Both the position numbers and the translations under genes were made by a program. Source: Candidatus Bipolaricaulota bacterium (GTDB taxonomy: Bacteria; Bipolaricaulota; Bipolaricaulia; Bipolaricaulales; Bipolaricaulaceae). Taken from it: a stretch of DNA of 6,841 nucleotides. How positions within the stretch are numbered: the first letter of the stretch is position 1; every line of letters starts with the position of its first letter. Location: positions 1 to 6,841 of the forward strand of contig JALVLL010000267.1 in the NCBI GenBank assembly GCA_027027485.1, read 5' to 3'. Under the pieces are notes generated by a model that was given only the letters and a program-made list of their open reading frames with translations, made no database searches and was not told the DNA's origin. Shown here piece after piece: positions 1-5,502 of this stretch.

Positions 1-303
1 ATCGAAAACCTTCGGGATGTGTCCCGCCCTGAGGGGTGGGGGGATGAGTGGCCCCCGCCCCCGGCGCCGGGGCGGAAGGTGCTATCTGGGGGGAGGGAAT
101 ACGAGGTGGAGGCGTTGATCCGGGCGAGCTTTTCGCTTCCGGGGACCAAGGCCGGGGTGTACGCGGGGTGTCTCCGGGCCCTCATGGAGGATTTCCTGCG
201 CTACATCGGGGATCCGGATTATGTGATGCGCGTTACGTTGGAGGATGGGATCGAGAGCTTGAAGGTGGCCCTGGCCGCCACCCAAGACGCCCTCCGGGCA
301 TGA
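1..303 (+). CDS. Probable Gfo/Idh/MocA-family NAD(P)-dependent oxidoreductase, C-terminal fragment
   Basis: The reading frame is open from the first base of the window to a TGA at 301-303, so the gene starts upstream and only its last 100 residues are visible. The end of the protein has the pattern I associate with the C-terminal domain of Gfo/Idh/MocA sugar or inositol dehydrogenases: a helix around MEDFLRYIG, a short polar stretch, then LEDGIESLKVALAATQDAL, which resembles the usual 'edGl.sLkvalAa.eS' closing helix. The Rossmann fold and catalytic Lys/His that would confirm this lie outside the window. A GTG at 19 could be read as a start, but the frame continues upstream of it without a stop and the residues before it fit a continuing protein. 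The stop overlaps the rsmA start by four bases (ATGA), so the two are probably translationally coupled. The family call rests on pattern memory only; substrate is unknown. Confidence 0.55.
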   Translation: MENLRDVSRPEGWGDEWPPPPAPGRKVLSGGREYEVEALIRASFSLPGTKAGVYAGCLRALMEDFLRYIGDPDYVMRVTLEDGIESLKVALAATQDALRA

Positions 304-1139
304 AGCGCGACCTCACTTCCCCCCGGGTCATTCGGGAGATCCTCTCCCGTTACGGGATCCAGCTGAAGAAGGGACTCGGGCAGCATTTCCTCGCCGATGG
401 AAACGTCCTTCGGAAGATCATCTCCGCCATTGACCCCCAAGGGAGCGAGATCGCGGTGGAAGTTGGGGCGGGGATCGGGACGTTGACGTGTGCCCTTGCG
501 CCTCGGGTGGGGAAGCTTTACGCTGTGGAGCTCGACCGCCGTCTCATCCCGATACTCCGGGAAAACTGCGCTTCTTATCGGAACGTGGAGGTGGTGCACG
601 GCGATTTCCTGGGGATGTGCCTTGAAGAGTTCGGGGAAGGGTTGCTCGTGGTGGGGAACCTCCCCTACGAGATCACGAGCGGGGTGTTTCTTAAGCTGAT
701 CCGGGAAAGGCATTGTGTGGAGCGGGGCTGTTTCCTCGTGCAGTGGGAAGTAGCACGGAAGCTCGTGGCCCCGCCGGGGCGGGAGCGGTCCCGCTTGGGA
801 GTCCATCTTTCAGCCTACTTCGATATCGAGGTCGGGTTCCGGGTATCACGGAACTGCTTCTATCCCCCGCCGGAGGTGGACGGCGGATTCGTGGTGTTGA
901 GAAAGCTTCCCTCGCCCAGGATCTCCGCCCCGCCGGAGGCGTTCGAGGAGGCCCTGAGGGTTCTCTTTTCGGCGCGGAGGAAGACCCTGCGGCGGGTGCT
1001 TTCCGACCGGTTCGGAAAGGAAGTCGCTGAAAGGCTCCTAGATGAGCTCGGCCTCGACCCCAGGGCCCGGGCCGAGTCCCTGGCCCTGGAGGACCTGGAC
1101 CGCATCGCCCACTGGCTCCACCGCCGCGGCCTGGTTTGA
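300..1139 (+). CDS. rsmA: 16S rRNA (adenine1518-N6/adenine1519-N6)-dimethyltransferase RsmA (KsgA)
   Basis: The product (279 aa, normal for the family) transfers four methyl groups from S-adenosylmethionine to two adjacent adenosines in helix 45 of 16S rRNA during late small-subunit assembly in the cytoplasm. Visible motifs: GLGQHFL at residues 25-31; SAM motif I EVGAGIGTLT at 54-63; the ribose-binding acidic residue E77 in VELD; GD at 101-102; the catalytic NLPY at 120-123; and a C-terminal helical domain with FSARRKTLRR. I chose the ATG at 300 because homology begins there. The frame stays open further upstream to an ATG at 48, but that part overlaps the preceding gene and is not RsmA-like. 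Coupling to the upstream gene by ATGA overlap replaces a clear ribosome-binding site. Oddities are QWEVARKL at 148-155, where most RsmA proteins have QKEV, RLGVHLS where YG(R/P)LS is usual, and VDGG instead of VDS near 193-196. These suggest a divergent lineage. Dim1/Erm relatives are less likely. Confidence 0.95.
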   Translation: MKRDLTSPRVIREILSRYGIQLKKGLGQHFLADGNVLRKIISAIDPQGSEIAVEVGAGIGTLTCALAPRVGKLYAVELDRRLIPILRENCASYRNVEVVHGDFLGMCLEEFGEGLLVVGNLPYEITSGVFLKLIRERHCVERGCFLVQWEVARKLVAPPGRERSRLGVHLSAYFDIEVGFRVSRNCFYPPPEVDGGFVVLRKLPSPRISAPPEAFEEALRVLFSARRKTLRRVLSDRFGKEVAERLLDELGLDPRARAESLALEDLDRIAHWLHRRGLV

Positions 1140-1154
1140 TGGTGCCTCCCGGAG

Positions 1155-1183
1155 TTGATCGGCTGGGTGGGTTTCCCTATAAT
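1155..1183 (+). promoter_or_regulatory. Sigma-70-type promoter of the repressor/ribose operon
   Basis: A -35 box TTGATC at 1155-1160 (4 of 6 bases match TTGACA) and a perfect -10 box TATAAT at 1178-1183 are separated by exactly 17 bp. Transcription would start around 1189-1191, on the first bases of the 13-bp repeat. This is the best promoter I can see in the window. It lies just after rsmA and is the only convincing one before the operon. Confidence 0.8.
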
Positions 1184-1188
1184 GGTGT

Positions 1189-1215
1189 AACGGTTTCCGA
1201 AAACGGTTTCCGAAA
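1189..1215 (+). promoter_or_regulatory. LacI-family operator made of a 13-bp tandem repeat
   Basis: The unit AACGGTTTCCGAA occurs twice head to tail (1189-1201 and 1202-1214). Read across the junction, 1194-1215 is a 22-bp imperfect palindrome centred on CG at 1204-1205, with 9 of 11 base pairs symmetric and a core of GAAAACGGTTTC. This matches the general LacI-family operator form (AAnCGnTT). It covers the predicted transcription start and the entire untranslated leader and ends at the base before the ATG of the repressor gene, so bound repressor would block its own transcription. The pattern is seen directly; binding by the adjacent repressor is inferred. Confidence 0.75.
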
Positions 1216-2208
1216 ATGAGGAGGGCGACCATCAGGGATGTCGCGGCGTTGGCCGGTGTTTCCCCGAGCACCGTTTCCCGGGTCCTGAACGGTAAAGATG
1301 TCGGACACATGCGCCCCGAGACCAAGGAGCGGGTGCTCGCCGCCATAAAAGCCCTGGATTACACCCCCGCCAAGGCCGCCCGCATCCTCCGGAAAAGGAA
1401 GACCGGCGTCGTGGCCATCCTCCTCCCCGATATCTCCAACCCCTTCTTCTCCCTCCTCGCCCGGGGGGTAGCCTCGGTGGCGTTCGAACAGGGCATCTCC
1501 ACCCTGATATGCGACTCCGACAACTCCCAGGAAAAGGAGAACGCTTTTTGGGACATCCTCCTCTCGGAAGGAGTGGACGGGATCATCTTCGTCCCCGTGG
1601 GGGAGCCCCATGTGGCGAAGCTACAGAAGCTATTGCGCCGCGGTGTGAGCATCGTGGTGGCCGACCGCAGGCTTGACGGTTATCCGGTGGTGGAGGCGGA
1701 CAACCGCGGAGGCAGCTTCGCTTTGGCCGAGGCCCTCATCGCCCGCGGATACCGTGAGTTCGCTTATATCGCGGGCCCCGAAGGGGTGAGCACCGCCGAT
1801 GACCGCCTCGCGGGCTTCCTCCAGGCCCTCGAGGAACACGGGCTCTCCCCTTCGGTGGTGCGTCGCGGTGACTTCACGTATCACAGTGGCTACTCCCTCG
1901 CCCGGGAGATCCTCGCCCAGCATCGTGAGGTGGAGGCCATCGTGGCGGGGAACGATCTCATGGCCATCGGGGCCCTTCGGGCTGCAGAGGACATGGGCAT
2001 TGACGTCCCCGGCTCGGTGGGCGTCGCGGGCTTCGACCACGTTTTCCCCGCGGAGCTCGTCCGTCCTCGCCTCACCACCGTGGCCGTGCCCGCCTACGAG
2101 ATGGGAAGGGAGGCGATGGGGCTGCTCGCTGCGGGCACCGAGGGCTCCGGGAGGAAGGTGCTGCCGGTGGAACCCATCTTGGGGGAATCGACCCCGCCGA
2201 GGAGGTGA
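1216..2208 (+). CDS. LacI-family transcriptional repressor, probable sugar-responsive (RbsR-like)
   Basis: This 330-aa protein has the full LacI/PurR layout. A DNA-binding helix-turn-helix lies at about residues 5-24 (TIRDVAALAGVSPSTVSRVL), a hinge helix at about 49-59 (TPAKAARILRK), and a periplasmic-binding-protein-like effector domain follows. Effector-site landmarks are ISNPFF 73-78, DRRLD 150-154, DN 162-163, DR 196-197, ND 246-247 and GFD 272-274, all typical of sugar- or purine-sensing members. The ATG at 1216 gives the standard N-terminus (M-x-R-x-T-I-x-D-V-A). No Shine-Dalgarno precedes it, since the leader is operator sequence, and a GAGGAGG lies inside codons 1-3 instead, so initiation may be weak. 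The gene is first in the transporter operon, 53 bp before the binding-protein gene. By position it should repress itself and the downstream genes, with ribose or a related sugar as inducer; the effector is inferred from context. Confidence 0.93.
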   Translation: MRRATIRDVAALAGVSPSTVSRVLNGKDVGHMRPETKERVLAAIKALDYTPAKAARILRKRKTGVVAILLPDISNPFFSLLARGVASVAFEQGISTLICDSDNSQEKENAFWDILLSEGVDGIIFVPVGEPHVAKLQKLLRRGVSIVVADRRLDGYPVVEADNRGGSFALAEALIARGYREFAYIAGPEGVSTADDRLAGFLQALEEHGLSPSVVRRGDFTYHSGYSLAREILAQHREVEAIVAGNDLMAIGALRAAEDMGIDVPGSVGVAGFDHVFPAELVRPRLTTVAVPAYEMGREAMGLLAAGTEGSGRKVLPVEPILGESTPPRR

Positions 2209-2261
2209 TAAGCCGGGAGGCGAAAACCTGTACCACCAAAATCTCGAGGAGGTGAAGGCGT

Positions 2262-3275
2262 ATGAAGAAGCTATTGGCGGTACTTGGGGTGTTGGTCCTT
2301 GTGACGGCGGCGGTTTGGGCCGGGAAGCCCACCATCGCGGTCTTCATCTCCACCCTGAAGAACCCCTACTTTGTCACCCTGGCGGAGGGCGCCAAGGCCG
2401 CGGGCGAGAAGTTCGGTGCCGAGGTGGTGATCTATGACGCCCAGGACGACGCGGCCCTGCAGCTTTCCCAGGTGGAGGACGCCATCGCGGCCGGAGTGGA
2501 TGCCATCTGCATCAACCCCGTACATACTGAGGCCCTGATCCCCGCGGTGGAGAAGGCAAACGAGGCCGGGATCCCGGTGTTCTCCGTGGACCGGGACGTG
2601 CTGGGAGGCGAGCGCGTCTGCTACATCGGGACGAGCAACGTCCTGGCCGCTGAACAGGGCGCTGCCACCCTGATCAGGTACCTAGCCCTGGCCAAGCGGG
2701 ATCTCCCCTGGCGCATCGTGATCCTGGAAGGAATCCCCGGCGCTTCCGCCGCGGTGGAGCGTGAGGAGGGGTTCAAGAACGTGTTCAAGCCCCTGATCGC
2801 GGGCGGGGCCATCGAGATAGTGGCCGACCTCGCGGCTGACTTCGACCGTGCCAAGGGGTACCAGGTGATGTCTGATATCCTGTCAACTACCACTGACATC
2901 GACGCCGTAATCGCGGCCAACGACGAGATGATCCTGGGGGCCCTGGAGGCCATCAAGGCCGCGGGCCTGAAGGTGGGCTTCCCCGATGGGATCCTCCTCA
3001 TGGGGTTCGACGCCATCGATGACGCCGTGGCCGCGGTGAAGGCCGGGGAGCTGGTCGGGACCGTGGCTCAGGCCCCTTACATCCAGGGCTACTGGGGCGT
3101 TGAGGCCGCGTATCGGTATCTCGTGGAAGGCTGGCGGCCGCCGAAGGGCACCCCTGTCTACAAGCCGACCGGCGCCCTCTTCATCCCGACCCCTGTAGCG
3201 GTGGTGACCGCCGAGAACGTGGATCAGGTGGCCCAGATCACCCGCACGCCGCCGCCCCTTCCCGGGACGAAGTAA
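2262..3275 (+). CDS. rbsB: Periplasmic ribose-type sugar-binding protein (RbsB-like)
   Basis: The product captures sugar outside the cytoplasmic membrane and delivers it to the RbsC-type permease. It is 337 aa with a Sec signal peptide (KK, hydrophobic core, probable cleavage VWA|GK after residue 20). There is no lipobox cysteine, so it should be soluble in a periplasm or released. The mature part is a two-lobed RbsB-like fold. Aligning by memory with E. coli RbsB, the ribose contacts N13, F16, D89, R90, R141, F164, N190, D215 and Q235 appear conserved as N34, F37, D110, R111, R167, F194, N220, D250 and Q270. Only F15 is changed, to Y36, which supports D-ribose or a very similar pentose as ligand. 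A strong AGGAGGTG (2247-2254) sits 7 bases before the ATG. A short proline-rich tail (about 328-337) ends the protein. The gene is followed by a hairpin that probably boosts its level relative to downstream genes. Confidence 0.9.
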   Translation: MKKLLAVLGVLVLVTAAVWAGKPTIAVFISTLKNPYFVTLAEGAKAAGEKFGAEVVIYDAQDDAALQLSQVEDAIAAGVDAICINPVHTEALIPAVEKANEAGIPVFSVDRDVLGGERVCYIGTSNVLAAEQGAATLIRYLALAKRDLPWRIVILEGIPGASAAVEREEGFKNVFKPLIAGGAIEIVADLAADFDRAKGYQVMSDILSTTTDIDAVIAANDEMILGALEAIKAAGLKVGFPDGILLMGFDAIDDAVAAVKAGELVGTVAQAPYIQGYWGVEAAYRYLVEGWRPPKGTPVYKPTGALFIPTPVAVVTAENVDQVAQITRTPPPLPGTK

Positions 3276-3295
3276 TAGGGTAGCAGGGGCTTTCC

Positions 3296-3332
3296 GGGCC
3301 CGGCGGGTTGGCCTGCCGGGCCCTTTAGTTTT
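3296..3332 (+). terminator. Intrinsic-terminator-like hairpin inside the operon, between rbsB and rbsC
   Basis: Bases 3296-3307 (GGGCCCGGCGGG) pair with 3312-3323 (CCTGCCGGGCCC) in a 12-bp stem with one G-U pair and a TTGG tetraloop, followed by TTTAGTTTT at 3324-3332. It lies 20 bp after the rbsB stop and 17 bp before the rbsC start. Because no promoter is evident between it and rbsC, it is probably a partial terminator or a 3' end stabiliser that raises the amount of binding protein over permease and ATPase. Confidence 0.82.
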
Positions 3333-3344
3333 AACCTCGGATCT

Positions 3345-3349
3345 GGAGG
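3345..3349 (+). promoter_or_regulatory. Shine-Dalgarno abutting the rbsC start codon (unusual spacing)
   Basis: GGAGG is directly followed by the ATG at 3350 with no spacer, whereas the rbsB and rbsD genes here use normal spacings of roughly 4-7 bases. No other ATG, GTG or TTG in frame fits better, because the frame closes at TAA 3332-3334 and the next usable starts fall inside the first membrane segment. The site suggests inefficient initiation of the permease. Confidence 0.5.
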
Positions 3350-4303
3350 ATGGAGCCTAAAGCCTGGCTTAGACGCATAAATCGGAACCGGGTCCTTTTC
3401 CCCCTGGGGGCCCTGGTCCTTTTGGTGATCGTGGCCTCGTCCCTTTCCCGGCATTTCCTCACCCCCATGAACATCAAAAACGTCCTCTCCCAGGTCTCCA
3501 TCATCGCCATCCTCGCCGCCGGGGAAGCGTGCGTGATCCTCACCGGGGGGATCGACCTCTCCGTGGGGGCCGTCCTCGCCATAAGCGGTTCGGTCACGGC
3601 GGTGCTTCTGAAATGGGCAGGGGTGGCGATGCCGTTGGCCATCCTGGGGGGACTGGGAGTGGGGGTCCTAGCCGGAGCGTTGAACGGCCTGATGGTGGCA
3701 TGGGTGAGGATCCCTTCCTTCATCGCTACCCTGGCCATGATGGCGGTGGCCCGGGGAGGGACCCTGGTGCTCACCAACGGCCGTCCGGTGTCGGGCTTCC
3801 TCAGGAGCTTCCGTGCCATCGCGGGGTATGCCGGGCCGCTTCCCTTGCTGTTTCTCATCACCTTCGGGGTATACGTCCTCTGGCAGCTTGCCCTATCCCA
3901 CACCCGCTTCGGCCGCTACGTATACGCGGTGGGAGGGAACGAGACGGGTACGCGGTTCGTGGGGGTAAACGTCCGCCGGGTGAAGCTCCTTGTGTTCATC
4001 CTGGCGGGGTTCTGTGCCGCCATCGGGGGCATCATGTTGGACGCCCGCCTGAACGCCGCCTATCCCACCGCAGGGGAAGGGTACGAGCTCGACGCCATCG
4101 CCGCCGCGGTGCTCGGGGGCGTGAGCCTGAGCGGCGGGGTGGGGTCGCTTGTGGGCACCTTCTTCGGGGCGCTGGTGATGACGGTTCTGGGGAACATCCT
4201 GAACCTCCTCAAGGTGGGCGCTTTCTACCAGTACATCGCCAAGGGGCTGATCCTGGCCGTGGCCGCCATCTCGCTTTCCCGTGGGGTCAAGTTCGCCAAG
4301 TGA
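3350..4303 (+). CDS. rbsC: Ribose-type ABC transporter permease (RbsC-like)
   Basis: This 317-aa, very hydrophobic protein is the inner-membrane channel of the sugar importer, probably acting as a homodimer. It belongs to the BPD_transp_2 (RbsC/AraH/XylH) family. A short basic cytoplasmic N-terminus (residues 1-14) leads to a first membrane segment at about 15-33. The family hallmark VILTGGIDLSVG lies at 62-73, and the cytoplasmic ATPase-coupling region with GEGYELDAIAAAVLGG at 242-257, then SGGVGSLVGT at 261-270. Further hydrophobic stretches lie at about 94-118, 164-182, 211-230 and 268-285. Length and N-terminus match RbsC, which supports the ATG at 3350 despite a Shine-Dalgarno touching it. 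The gene is separated from rbsB by a strong hairpin. Its stop TGA is embedded in the Shine-Dalgarno of rbsD. Ribose specificity is inferred from rbsB and rbsD, not from the permease itself. Confidence 0.9.
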   Translation: MEPKAWLRRINRNRVLFPLGALVLLVIVASSLSRHFLTPMNIKNVLSQVSIIAILAAGEACVILTGGIDLSVGAVLAISGSVTAVLLKWAGVAMPLAILGGLGVGVLAGALNGLMVAWVRIPSFIATLAMMAVARGGTLVLTNGRPVSGFLRSFRAIAGYAGPLPLLFLITFGVYVLWQLALSHTRFGRYVYAVGGNETGTRFVGVNVRRVKLLVFILAGFCAAIGGIMLDARLNAAYPTAGEGYELDAIAAAVLGGVSLSGGVGSLVGTFFGALVMTVLGNILNLLKVGAFYQYIAKGLILAVAAISLSRGVKFAK

Positions 4304-4313
4304 AGGAGGTGGG

Positions 4314-4709
4314 ATGAAGAAGAAAGGGATTCTCAACGACCGTCTGAGCTGGATCATCGCCCGGTTGGGACATGGAGATCGAATCGTCGTCGCCGACTGC
4401 GGCCTTCCCATACCCGATGGTGTGGTACGCGTCGACATCTCCCTCGTGCCGGGGACCCCGTCTTTTCAGGATGTGGTGGGGGCCTTGGCCCAGGAGATAA
4501 AGGTCCAGAAGTTAATCGTCGCCACGGAAATGGAGACGCACAACCCCCGTAACCTGGAGTTCCTGCGGAGGTCGTTCCCCGGGATCCCGCTGGAGACGGT
4601 GAGTCACGAGGAGTTCAAGGAGCTCGTCCGGAAAGCGAGGGCGGTGATCCGTACCGGCGAGGCGACCCCCTATGCCAACGTTATCCTCGAGGCCGGGGTG
4701 ATCTTCTGA
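4314..4709 (+). CDS. rbsD: D-ribose pyranase RbsD
   Basis: RbsD interconverts the beta-pyranose and beta-furanose forms of D-ribose in the cytoplasm so that ribokinase can use imported sugar. The 131-aa product has the same length as the Bacillus subtilis enzyme as I recall it, and aligns with it throughout. H20 in LGHGD, D28 in VVADCG, H98 in SHEEFK, and Y120 and N122 in TPYAN fall at the same residue numbers as the active-site residues described for that enzyme. IPDGVVRVD (33-41) and AVIRTGE (110-116) are also characteristic. The ATG at 4314 is supported by AAGGAGGT at 4303-4310 and by homology; an open stretch back to 4281 overlaps rbsC and is not RbsD-like. The L-fucose mutarotase FucU is a relative, but the match to RbsD is closer. 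The stop overlaps the ATPase start by one base (TGATG). This is the strongest single indicator that the operon handles ribose. Confidence 0.95.
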   Translation: MKKKGILNDRLSWIIARLGHGDRIVVADCGLPIPDGVVRVDISLVPGTPSFQDVVGALAQEIKVQKLIVATEMETHNPRNLEFLRRSFPGIPLETVSHEEFKELVRKARAVIRTGEATPYANVILEAGVIF

Positions 4710-5485
4710 TGAGCGAAGAAAACGGGAAGCGACCCTGGGTGGAAATGCGGGGCATCCACAAGTGGTTCGGGGGCGTCCACGCCCTCAAGGGCGTGGACTT
4801 CCACGTCTGTCGCGGTGAGGTGGTGGGGCTGATCGGCGACAACGGAGCGGGCAAATCCACCCTCATCAAGATCCTCTCGGGGGTTTTCCCGCCCGATAAG
4901 GGCGAGATCCTGATTGAGGGGAAGAGGGTTCGCTTCCGTAGCCCCAGGGACGCCAAGGAGCACGGGATCGAGACCGTCTACCAGGAGCTCGCCCTGGTGG
5001 ACAACCTGGATGTCCCGGGGAACATCTTCCTGGGGCGGGAACCGGCGTTGGTAGGAGGAAGGAGCCTCCTGGCCTTGCTGCACAAGGGCCGCATGATGAG
5101 AGAGGCGCGGGCGTTGCTCGAGCGCCTGAAGGTGAACATAGGCGATCTCACCGCCCTCGCGGGGGAGCTTTCCGGGGGCCAACGTCAAACGATTGCCATC
5201 GCCCGGGCCCTTTACACCGAGCCCAAGCTCCTCATCATGGACGAGCCCACGGCGGCCCTGGCGGTCCAGGAGACCCGGAAGGTCCTTGACCTCGTGAGGA
5301 AGCTCAAGGAAAGGGACATCGGCATCGTCTTCATCAGCCATACCCTCCAGGAGGTGTTCGCCGTGGCCGACCGGATCGTGATCCTCCGCAAGGGCGAGAA
5401 GGTCGGGGACTTCCCGGCGGCGGAGCTCGCCATCGATGACGCCGTGAAGCTCATGGTGGGAGGGGAGGAATCTCCGACGCGATGA
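4709..5485 (+). CDS. Single-domain sugar ABC transporter ATP-binding protein
   Basis: The product (258 aa) hydrolyses ATP on the cytoplasmic face to drive sugar import through the RbsC-like permease. A complete nucleotide-binding domain is visible: Walker A GDNGAGKST at 43-51, Q-loop Q92, signature LSGGQ at 154-158, Walker B LLIMDE at 174-179 with catalytic E179, and switch H211 in ISHT. It resembles the N-terminal half of RbsA/MglA, whose usual length is about 500 aa with two such domains. Here there is one domain and the protein ends normally with TGA, as in the FrcA-type single-domain ATPases, so it must dimerise. No second-half remnant follows; only 17 bp separate it from the convergent gene on the other strand. 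The start overlaps the rbsD stop (TGATG), with GGGGTGATC just upstream as a plausible ribosome-binding site. The lack of the RbsA double-domain form is why no gene symbol is given. Confidence 0.92.
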   Translation: MSEENGKRPWVEMRGIHKWFGGVHALKGVDFHVCRGEVVGLIGDNGAGKSTLIKILSGVFPPDKGEILIEGKRVRFRSPRDAKEHGIETVYQELALVDNLDVPGNIFLGREPALVGGRSLLALLHKGRMMREARALLERLKVNIGDLTALAGELSGGQRQTIAIARALYTEPKLLIMDEPTAALAVQETRKVLDLVRKLKERDIGIVFISHTLQEVFAVADRIVILRKGEKVGDFPAAELAIDDAVKLMVGGEESPTR

Positions 5486-5502
5486 ACCGGGCTATAGCTC
5501 GA

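Noticed and set aside
48..299. Open frame upstream of the rsmA start, giving a 363-aa protein from ATG 48
   Set aside because: The added 84 residues are glycine/arginine-rich out-of-frame translation of the preceding gene, RsmA homology starts at the ATG at 300, and the resulting 279 aa is the normal family length.
1219..1233. Translation of the repressor from ATC at 1231, which has GAGGAGG at ideal spacing
   Set aside because: ATC is an extremely rare start codon and the residues before it (M-R-R-A-T) match the usual LacI-family N-terminus.
2201..2261. A separate promoter for rbsB between the repressor and rbsB
   Set aside because: TGATAA at 2206-2211 could pass as a -10 but the nearest TTG-containing -35 (TTGGGG at 2179) is 21 bp away, and there is no copy of the operator, so co-transcription from 1155 is simpler.
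3529..4317. Long + strand open frame overlapping the permease in another frame, and several long minus-strand frames across the operon
   Set aside because: High GC content produces long shadow frames; these are rich in Gly, Arg and Pro and lie fully over genes with clear family motifs.
5488..5501. Near-palindrome CGGGCTATAGCTCG between the convergent stops, as a bidirectional terminator
   Set aside because: The stem is only about 5 bp with a 4-base loop and neither strand has a T-run after it, so it is too weak to call as a terminator.
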